Shown in pieces: positions 1-6,176 of a stretch of 11,649 nt of DNA. The DNA comes from Willaertia magna (Eukaryota > Heterolobosea > Eutetramitea > Acrasida > Naegleriidae): assembly GCA_902984215.1 (NCBI GenBank), contig CADWAF010003732.1:1-11649 (forward strand). Direction: 5' to 3'. The position numbers and the translations under genes are program-made. A model generated the notes under the pieces. It made no database searches. It saw only the letters and a list, made by a program, of their open reading frames with translations, and was not told where the DNA came from. The number at the start of each line of letters is the position of its first letter. Positions within the stretch are counted from its first letter, which is position 1.

Positions 1-2296
1 GTGATTTCATTAATTTTTCTTCTCTCAATTTATTTCTAATAAATTCTGGCGTTACAAAAATTAATGAACATTTTGCATTTTCAAAACTCTTTACAATAAA
101 TTTAGGTACAAAATAATTATCTAATTTTATACTTTTTAAAACATTAAAATTAGATTCTCTTAAAATATATTGTATAGATTTTAATACAACATTATTTTCT
201 TCATTATTTTCTTCATTATTGTAATCTTTTTTGTAATTATTCTTGTCAATTGTTGTGTCAACACTTACATTTTCTAAATTTGGTAAAGCAATAATTTGTT
301 TTGGTGAAATTAATCGATTATCTAAATCTAATAACATTTCTAAATTATTTTCATAAATTAATTGATATAATTTATCACTAACTACTTTCCATTCCATCCC
401 TAAATTATCACTATTTGGAAATAGACTATAATACCATTGTAAATTAAAATTATTATTATTATTATTAAAATTGTTATTTAAATTATTATTTAAAATTTCC
501 TTTAATAAATAATAATAAGCAAAAGCAATTACACTCGTTTTTAAAGCTTCATTCCAATTTGATCTTAATTTATCACTTCCTTCTAATTCATTACTTGATC
601 CTTTCATTAATTCTCTTCTATTACTTGTTAATTCAAAGAAAGAATTAATATGAATAGGTAATCCTGTATGAATAGGTAAATTTAAGAAACAATAAGGTTT
701 TCCATTAATTATTGTATTCTTTTGATTGTTATTGTTGTTTTGGGATAATAATTTACAGGCAATGTTAGCGAAAGGGATCATACGAGAGGAAGGATCTTTC
801 TTTAAGGCTTCATTGGAAAGTTCTTTTGCTTTACCTTCTTTTGCTAAATAACAACCAATGATCCATTGTTCTGAGTTGTGGGTTTCTATTATGGGTTGCT
901 CTTGTTTTTGTTCCCGATTGTCCGTATTATCATCATCTTCTATTTGATAGATTGTTTGTTCAATATGTAATTGATAACTATAATAATTCTTTAAAATAAC
1001 ATCTTCTTCTAATAATGAAGAAGATAAAATTGTTGATAAATAATCTCTATTTTCTTCATCTTCTTTTGTAGGACAATTTACATTTAATTTATACATTAAT
1101 TTTGGTTTTGGAACTAATTGGTCAACTTGGTTCTTATCAATATGATATAATTCAATACATTTAACATGTTTTAAAAACAAAACATTATCTACAGTTTCTT
1201 TCATAAAGTTTTTAAACATATGAAACATTTCTTCTCTTGAAAAAGTATGATCTGATATTTCACTAACATCTCCAGGTAAACGTAAAGGAAAACGAAACAT
1301 TGTTCCATTAAAACCTTTATTATTTATATTACTATCCTTACTTGTATTGTTTGTATTGCTATCCTTATTCATTGCATTGCCATCCGATGCATTGTTTGTA
1401 TTCTTATCATCATCTTGTTCTTCTCCTTCTTCCCGTTTTGTATAATTAAAATAGTTAGAAGATAACAATTTACATCCGAAAAGACCTTCAAAAGGAATAA
1501 ATTGACTTTTAAAATTCTTTACTAAATGTTCATGATTTTCAACAAAATTAACCCTAATACCTGGATCGCCAAATACCAATAACTCTCTTGGAATAATCTT
1601 TCTATGAGGATCAAATATAACAATATTTTCACCGCTTATAAAAGTTGGATAATCAGATAAATGATAAACAGAATTAAAACCTAAACCAAAACGACCAACT
1701 TTTTGTTTATCTAATCTTTTTTGTGAATGTCCTAATTTTCTAATGGATTCATAATCTTTCTCTTCAAAAAGTGCATCATTAAATACAATTAAGCTAGGAA
1801 CTTCATTAATTCTTTTCATTCTATTGGAAAGATAACTATTTTCATTCTTATTTACTTGTTGTTCTTGTCTTTCCGAAAGGCTAGTATTGGTATTATTATT
1901 AGATAAAGAAGATGAAGAAGAATGAAAAATTCTTTCATCAAAACATATTCGGAAAGTAGAAGCCTTTGCATCATCTGCATTTTGTAATAATTCTCTAAAG
2001 ATTTGAGTACCTTTTGGATAATCATGTAAAATGGAATGTAATCTTGAAACGATGGATTCAACTTGACCAAAACTTTCAAAATCAACTTGTTTTAAAGTAA
2101 TTATTTTTTTCTTTTTTTTTTCTTTTTCTTTCATTTCTTCTTCTTTTTGTGTGGTTGTTATTGCTGTCACGAATGGTGAAGAAAGAAGTGAATGATTAGT
2201 GTTGTTATTGTTGTTGCTATTATTATTATTATTTACAGAATGTTGATTGTTATGATTAAGATTTAACAAGTCATTATTGTTTGTTGATGGCAACAT
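1..2296 (-). CDS. Sacsin-like protein with Hsp90-type ATPase module, 3' end outside the window
   Basis: About 765 codons stay open from the ATG at 2294-2296 to the left edge, so the C-terminus is missing. Residues 1-70 are low complexity: Asn-rich, then a Glu/Lys run. The GHKL/Hsp90-type ATPase fold as found in sacsin repeats follows. Visible motifs are the N-box ELLQNADDA (102-110; E102 and N106 are the expected catalytic and Mg-binding residues), FNDALF (about 172-177, where sacsins replace the DxGxG of true Hsp90s), the glycine box VGRFGLGFNSVYHLSD (about 200-215) and FDPH (about 228-231). MFRFPLRLP (about 333-341) and LPIHINSFFELTSNRRE (about 540-560) are also sacsin-type blocks. Sacsin-family proteins act as large ATP-dependent chaperone-like scaffolds; this protein's substrate is unknown. 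An acidic/Asn-rich insert (about 289-327) interrupts the module. The start follows CCAAAATG and is the first ATG before the conserved domain. No intron is needed in the visible part. Family call is strong; orthology to animal SACS is not claimed. Confidence 0.9.
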   Translation of the reverse strand, partial: MLPSTNNNDLLNLNHNNQHSVNNNNNSNNNNNTNHSLLSSPFVTAITTTQKEEEMKEKEKKKKKIITLKQVDFESFGQVESIVSRLHSILHDYPKGTQIFRELLQNADDAKASTFRICFDERIFHSSSSSLSNNNTNTSLSERQEQQVNKNENSYLSNRMKRINEVPSLIVFNDALFEEKDYESIRKLGHSQKRLDKQKVGRFGLGFNSVYHLSDYPTFISGENIVIFDPHRKIIPRELLVFGDPGIRVNFVENHEHLVKNFKSQFIPFEGLFGCKLLSSNYFNYTKREEGEEQDDDKNTNNASDGNAMNKDSNTNNTSKDSNINNKGFNGTMFRFPLRLPGDVSEISDHTFSREEMFHMFKNFMKETVDNVLFLKHVKCIELYHIDKNQVDQLVPKPKLMYKLNVNCPTKEDEENRDYLSTILSSSLLEEDVILKNYYSYQLHIEQTIYQIEDDDNTDNREQKQEQPIIETHNSEQWIIGCYLAKEGKAKELSNEALKKDPSSRMIPFANIACKLLSQNNNNNQKNTIINGKPYCFLNLPIHTGLPIHINSFFELTSNRRELMKGSSNELEGSDKLRSNWNEALKTSVIAFAYYYLLKEILNNNLNNNFNNNNNNFNLQWYYSLFPNSDNLGMEWKVVSDKLYQLIYENNLEMLLDLDNRLISPKQIIALPNLENVSVDTTIDKNNYKKDYNNEENNEENNVVLKSIQYILRESNFNVLKSIKLDNYFVPKFIVKSFENAKCSLIFVTPEFIRNKLREEKLMKS
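1316..1432 (-). repeat. Low-complexity Asn/Asp/Ser-coding insert inside the sacsin-like ATPase module
   Basis: Imperfect tandem copies of a roughly 20-27-bp unit (variants of ctatccttattcattgcatt and ttgtttgtattg) encode an acidic and Asn/Ser/Thr-rich segment of about 40 residues. It lies between the FEGLFG region and the conserved MFRFPLRLP block. It stays in frame and probably grew by replication slippage, forming a surface loop. A second in-frame 11-bp-type repeat lies near 199-225 and encodes alternating Glu/Asn residues. Confidence 0.6.
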
Positions 2297-2824
2297 TTTG
2301 GCTAGAGTTATTAATACTTTCTTTTTTGAATATAACGTTAAAGCCAGAATTTCATGCTTGTAGTTTTAAATAGTTTTTTTAAAATTGAATTCAAAGATCT
2401 TGAATTTACATTGTTCGAATGAACTGTTCAACAAGTTTTGTAAAACTTCAATAAATAAATATTTGCATTAATTCTCAAACTCTTACTTGTAATTTTCTTT
2501 CAGATATTTAATTTAATTTTCGTCATGAAATTAAACGTCTTTCCCTGAAGGTTGTTCATCATTTTGGCGAAATAGAACTTATGTCCAGCAACAACATTCC
2601 AATGACAAAGATCATAATATGTTAAACAGAGTAAGCAATATGCACTAAGTATTGGAAAAAGATCAATATTTAATAATAAAACAGAAGAAATTTCAGATTT
2701 CGAAATGGTATACAATATGAAATATAATGACTGTCATTTCAATTTACCAGATTTACCAATTATAAGAAAAAATTACAGAAAGTTTTGAGTATAAGAGTAA
2801 ATTTGTTTCTATAAAATTTACTAG
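2297..2824. other. Intergenic stretch: upstream region of the sacsin-like gene plus possible decayed coding fragments
   Basis: This is the leader and presumed promoter of the sacsin-like gene (minus). On that strand a donor-like ACAA/GTAAGA lies at 2481-2490 and an acceptor-like TCTAG just before the ATG (ending at 2302), so a 5'-UTR intron of about 185 nt is possible but unproven. On the plus strand two stop-free stretches without a clear start read like worn coding sequence: 2512-2622, and 2618-2785 with SDFEMVYNMKYNDCHFNLPD. They may be upstream parts of the neighbouring GTPase pseudogene. A 71-codon minus-strand frame at 2500-2715 has no recognisable domain and overlaps these fragments, so I do not call it. 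Confidence 0.4.
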
Positions 2825-3254
2825 CTCTTTCCAGTTCTGTATTTATTTGGAATGTCAAAAACAAGGTTTATTATCAATGAGCTATTAAACTTTACTACTA
2901 AAAGGAACAAAGAAAATTAGTCATTAATTATTTGCAATCTATTTGGTGTAACTGTGAGTTGAGATTAATTAACTGTGAGTAGGAGATAAAGCAAGTAAAA
3001 ATAAGAGAACTAAAGATATAGCATATTTCAATCCATCTGACAAACTATGTTTTGTTGACATTCCCCATTTAGAAGGCGTTTCTTCTCAATTTAAGGATTG
3101 TTTTCTTTCAGGAAGAAAGACTTTGGATTCTGTAATACTTGTTTTAGACATCCTTTTTGTTAATGAAGATGCAACTGTTGAACAAAAGGAAATGGTGAAA
3201 GTAGTTAAAGATCTTCAAATTCCTTTTTTAAGTATGCTTAAACAAAATTTATAA
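2825..3254 (+). pseudogene. Decayed P-loop GTPase (AIG1/IRG/dynamin-like class), truncated
   Basis: The plus strand shows remnants of a G domain in two frames. In the first (from 2825) the core VLYLFGMSKTRFIINELLNF resembles the beta1/P-loop/alpha1 region of a GTPase. The glycines expected between GMS and KT are missing, so the GxxxxGK[ST] loop is about three residues short. A stop follows (TAG after KRNKEN), then a duplicated 10-mer (aactgtgagt at 2950-2959 and 2971-2980) and a frame change. The second frame, 2979-3251, is open for 91 codons without an initiator near its start. It reads VGDKASKN..., then FVDIPHLEG (G3/Switch II, with His replacing the glycine of DxPG), then DSVILVLD and VKDLQIPFL, the strand before the G4 NKxD motif. 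G4 itself is absent: similarity ends at the 3' boundary of gene A. GTPases of this class move or remodel membranes or act in defence; this copy cannot be functional. The exact subfamily is unresolved. Confidence 0.68.
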
Positions 3255-4424
3255 ATCTATAAATTCAAATTCAATATTTAGATTACAAATATCAAAAGCA
3301 GGACAAATATCACCAGTATCTTTTACATTAGTGAACACATTTTCATAATTTTGTCCATTAATAATGTAAGAAATTGTTTCCTTTTTGGAATTATATTTAA
3401 CTTCAATAATTGTTCCAGAAGTTTTATTAATATTACTACCAATTGAATCACTTGAACCTTTATAATTACTTGAAGAATATTTACCTCCATTTCCATATAA
3501 ATACCAACCAAAGCCAGAACTATAATTTGGTCCATTAACAATAAATTTTGATTTTTGTGCAAATCCAATCATTAAACCGCCACTTGGCGGAGTAATAATT
3601 TTAATTTTATAATGATGACAATTTAAATCTCCCAAAGCTCCACAATTCCAACCAGAGGTACCAACTTTCTTTATTCTTTTATTTCCATTTGATAATTGTG
3701 CATTACTTCCACATTGTATAAAACAACATTGTTTCTTTTCAACTTTTATATCCATTTCCTTTAATAGTTGTCCTAAATCTTCGCACCAACCAACAATTTT
3801 ATGAACTTTTGCTCTATTTAAATTTTTTGTAAACTATTATTGTCATAATAATATTACTTACTTGTGAGAATCACAAATTGTTTTATCTGGAAATTTAATA
3901 TACTTTAAATGCATATAATTATTTTCTTTTTTTGGTTCAAAACATTTCTTTTCATTATTATCATAAATGAATGCTACACTTTGATCTTCATCATTAACGA
4001 ATTGATAAGGATAATAATTAAATAAACCTCCCATAACACAAATAAATTTATCTAATAATGGTTTACCAATTATTTCTTGTTGTAAAATATCTTTTGTAAA
4101 CCACTTGCCACGTGCTGCAAAAATAATAAAATAATTGTTATTTTGACTTGCTGATATTTTCTTAAAGAATTCTTTAAAACGAAATAATTCATCTACACGA
4201 TCTTCATCATTATTGTTTAATAAAAAATTAAATTCTTTACAAAAAGTAACATTAAATTTAATTTTTGATTTCTTTTGATCAATTTTTTCTTCTTGTTTGT
4301 TGACAACCAAAACTGTGACTTTATTGTCAGGAAATTGGTGTGGTAGTTGATTTGTTCCAATTCTTACTTCTTCTTTGTTTAACCACACTGTTTTATAGGG
4401 ACCTTCTTTGCTATTGTTGTTCAT
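3249..4424 (-). CDS. Gene A: N-terminal lineage-specific domain fused to SPRY domain (two exons)
   Basis: Exon 1 is 4424-3862, the intron 3861-3814 and exon 2 3813-3249, giving 375 aa. The intron has a GTAAGT donor and TAG acceptor and is phase 2. Splicing joins ...ICDSHK to AKVHKIVGWCEDL in frame, as in paralogue B. Residues 1-187 form a domain I do not recognise, with conserved blocks KKSKIKFN, NYFIIF-ARGKWFT and QSVAFIYDNNEKKCFEPKK. Residues about 220-375 are a SPRY (B30.2-core, beta-sandwich) domain: GWNCGALG (242-249), HYKIKIIT, IGFAQKSKF, FGWYLYGNGGKY, TIIEVKYNSKKETISYIING, then DICPAFDI. SPRY domains bind proteins or peptides through variable loops. No signal peptide or membrane segment is seen, so it is probably cytosolic. 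The start ATG is the first in exon 1 and follows an A-rich leader. The stop overlaps the 3' end of the GTPase pseudogene. Gene structure is well supported; function is unknown. Confidence 0.88.
3814..3861 (-). other. Intron of gene A (48 nt)
   Basis: The minus strand reads AA/GTAAGT at the 5' end and AAATAG/AGC at the 3' end. Removal restores one frame across the domain boundary, and the same intron sits at the same codon and phase in paralogue B (6691-6739). If retained, the donor itself creates an in-frame TAA, giving a 188-aa protein without the SPRY domain. Confidence 0.88.
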
Positions 4425-4613
4425 GTTGCTTATTTTTTTGTTTAAATATTTTTTTATTTTTTTTTTAAATTTTTTTAATTTTCGAATTGATTTTCCAATT
4501 AATTAATTAATTTGAACACAAGGAAAAAGAACTATAAATAAACAAAAGAAACGTTTGTAACAAAGTAAAAAGCTGTAAATAGATAAATGTCAGAGTTGTT
4601 TATTTAATTTTAT
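4425..4613. promoter_or_regulatory. Gene C 3' flank and gene A upstream region
   Basis: This 189-bp spacer lies between two genes on the minus strand. Near gene A it has long A/T homopolymer tracts typical of leaders in AT-rich amoebozoans. It also holds a 16-bp self-complementary AATT run (4497-4512) and a TATAAATA-like string near 4531-4538, in plus orientation. No factor site can be named. Near gene C it holds the AATAAA signals listed separately. Confidence 0.4.
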
Positions 4614-4614
4614 T
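4599..4614 (-). terminator. Poly(A) signals of gene C
   Basis: On the minus strand AATAAA occurs at 4609-4614 (touching the TAA stop at 4614-4616) and at 4599-4604. Such immediate polyadenylation signals are common in compact AT-rich genomes. In so AT-rich a sequence they may also occur by chance. Confidence 0.45.
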
Positions 4615-5168
4615 TATTTATTGTAATTATGTTGATACATTCTATTGTTATCACTATCTTGATTCAATAATGTATTCATATTATTATTGTTGTGTACTTG
4701 ATTATTTAAATTTTCCGTTCTATTGTCAACATTTTGTATAACTTTATTCAATTCACAATCATACATTCCCAAAATATGAGTATCATTCATATTAGAAGGT
4801 TTAAATTTTGAAAATGCAAGTTTATATAATTTTTGTAAATTATCATTTGAAACATTGGAAGCATTAAACTTTGATAAACAATCACACCATTTATCATTTA
4901 AAAGAGATTTTAATTTTTCTGATACATCTTTATCTAATCCTTCAATCTTGTCAATATTTTCTTTTAATTCATCAATATTTTCTAATTTTTCTTTTAATGC
5001 ATTAAATTTTTGTTGATCACTCCAATCATGATGTTTGTCAATTTCTTCAACTGTTTTATTTAAACAATTTTTAATAGCTTCATTTGCGATGATTGTTGTT
5101 ATGGAAGTAATTAAAACTTTAGTGACTGACCAAAGAATAGGAGCTAATGCAACAGCAGTTGTGGCCAT
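4614..5168 (-). CDS. Gene C: 184-aa protein with hydrophobic N-terminus and Asn-rich tail
   Basis: I do not recognise this protein. Residues 2-31 are hydrophobic (ALAPILWSVTKVLITSITTI). They could be a membrane-inserting or amphipathic helix or an uncleaved signal anchor, but the run lacks a clear signal-peptide cleavage site. Residues about 33-95 are charged and probably helical or coiled coil, with alternating Lys/Glu/Leu (LKEKLENIDELKENIDKIEG). Then comes a Cys-containing stretch (KWCDCLSKF), and from about residue 150 an Asn-rich tail. It is a single exon and the ATG follows an A-rich leader. The gene is divergent to D across 111 bp, so the pair may be co-regulated. It lies between paralogues A and B but shares no visible similarity with them. 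Codon use matches its neighbours, which supports a real gene. Confidence 0.72.
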   Translation of the reverse strand: MATTAVALAPILWSVTKVLITSITTIIANEAIKNCLNKTVEEIDKHHDWSDQQKFNALKEKLENIDELKENIDKIEGLDKDVSEKLKSLLNDKWCDCLSKFNASNVSNDNLQKLYKLAFSKFKPSNMNDTHILGMYDCELNKVIQNVDNRTENLNNQVHNNNNMNTLLNQDSDNNRMYQHNYNK

Positions 5169-5279
5169 ATTTTTTTTTATTATTTTTATTGTTTTTGTAA
5201 AGTTTTAGTTGTTGGATTTTTTAAAAATAACAAATTCAAATTGATCAATTAGTTATTTTTAAAAAAAAATAAAAAAAAA
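5169..5279. promoter_or_regulatory. Shared divergent promoter of genes C and D
   Basis: Only 111 bp separate the two start codons. The spacer is made of T- and A-homopolymers, with poly(A) directly before each ATG on its own strand, a leader style seen in AT-rich amoebozoans. Its centre carries the inverted repeat listed at 5217-5266. No clear TATA box can be assigned. Confidence 0.6.
5217..5266. repeat. Perfect 15-bp inverted repeat enclosing a 12-bp palindrome
   Basis: The left arm ttttttaaaaataac (5217-5231) is the exact reverse complement of the right arm gttatttttaaaaaa (5252-5266). The 20-nt spacer holds the perfect palindrome AATTGATCAATT (5239-5250). It lies midway between the divergent starts of C and D. 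It could form a cruciform or be a dimer-binding site controlling both genes. Confidence 0.75.
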
Positions 5280-6150
5280 ATGTCACAAAACAATAAAATT
5301 TTATGTTCCGTGCGCTTGACAACTCCAATTCTTGGAGAACATGTAGTATTTGAAGTAGAACCGTTAATTAGTTTTACAAATGATGAAATAAATTATAGGT
5401 AAGTTATTTTTATAACTTTATTTATAATATTTTCTTTTTTATTAAAATAGAGAATTATTAGAATTTTTATTAAATCCTAAAAAAGGAAATGCTGCACAAT
5501 TTCTTCAAAGTGAAGATGGTACAAAAAAGTATTACAATTTTTTATATAAAACTAAAAATAATGTTTACAAAGCGCTTACTCCAGAAACTTCAGCTTATAC
5601 AATTTATACAAATCTTTTTGGTGAAAATGAAGAAGAAGCGAGTTTTAAGTTTACAATTTTAGAAATTAAAGCAATAGCTGGTCAACCACTTTTACAATAT
5701 CCAAATCAAACTTCAAATTCTAGTTCAATAACTACAAGTACTTCAACGTCAACTGGAACAAGTCTTAATAATTCAATGAATTATTCAATTTCTAATAGTT
5801 CCACAGCACAATTAATTCATCAAGAAAATCTTTTAGCAATTATTAGTTTTATAAGAAATAATTATAATGATAATATTTTTTATGAAAAGGAAAAACCAAT
5901 TATATTTTTACTTATTCAAGATTTAACATTATTAGAAATTATTCAAAATGAATTAAAATTAGGAATGACAAGAGGAAAAATACATGAAAATCAAAAAGTT
6001 ATTAGAATTCATATGAATAATTTAACTGTTCAGTTTTTGACAGAATTAGAAAAGAATAAGCATATTGAAGAATTAGAATTAGAACTTGAAGAGGATATTA
6101 CCTTAGAGAACTTTGAAAAAATTAAGTTATTTGTTTGTAAATCGTATTAA
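5280..6150 (+). CDS. Gene D: unrecognised 272-aa protein, two exons
   Basis: Exon 1 is 5280-5398 (starting MSQNNKILCSVRLTTPILGE), the intron 5399-5450 and exon 2 5451-6150. The phase-2 junction codon AG/A gives Arg40, after which the frame continues to the TAA at 6148-6150. A start at the internal Met149 would discard an open, codon-biased upstream stretch, so I prefer the spliced model. Residues 1-120 look like one compact domain with beta-type hydrophobic alternation. Residues about 127-158 are a Ser/Thr/Asn-rich linker. Residues 160-272 form a second, alpha/beta-like domain (EKPIIFLLIQDLTLLEIIQN, then a Glu/Leu-rich stretch ending FVCKSY). I cannot assign a family to either half. There is no signal peptide or membrane segment. 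It is transcribed away from C, and its 3' end converges on B with 26 bp between stops. Confidence 0.8.
5399..5450 (+). other. Intron of gene D (52 nt)
   Basis: The donor is AG/GTAAGT, followed by an almost pure A/T interior with a T-rich stretch, and the acceptor is AAAATAG/AG. Splicing links the 119-nt first exon to the long second-exon frame. If retained, translation stops at a TAA inside the donor after 40 residues. Confidence 0.85.
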
Positions 6151-6176
6151 AAGTTTTATAGTTTTTATTAAAAAAT
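6151..6176. terminator. Convergent 3' spacer of genes D and B with poly(A) signals
   Basis: The 26 bp between the two TAA stops contain AATAAA on the minus strand (6164-6169, for B) and overlapping ATTAAA on the plus strand (6167-6172, for D). The 3' ends of the two transcripts almost certainly overlap. Confidence 0.5.

Noticed and set aside
172..177. Reading the missing DxGxG motif of the Hsp90-type ATPase as a loss of function (residues 172-177 of the sacsin-like protein)
   Set aside because: Sacsin-family modules normally have a YNxAxF-type motif at this place, so the FNDALF seen here is typical.
1852..2085. 77-codon minus-strand frame
   Set aside because: It lies inside the sacsin-like gene in another frame and has no domain.
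2500..2715. 71-codon minus-strand frame as a gene
   Set aside because: No domain. It overlaps plus-strand fragments that read at least as well as coding sequence, and it ends before a donor-like site without joining the sacsin-like frame.
3323..3568. 81-codon minus-strand frame
   Set aside because: Shadow of the SPRY exon of gene A in another frame; the overlapping frame carries the conserved domain and matches gene B.
3249..4424. Two separate genes (3249-3755 and 3858-4424)
   Set aside because: A 48-nt intron joins them in frame, and the same junction occurs in the paralogue at 6177-7263.
5260..5279. Poly(A) run before gene D as a retrotransposon tail
   Set aside because: A-rich leaders directly before ATG also occur at other genes here, and no retroelement sequence lies upstream.
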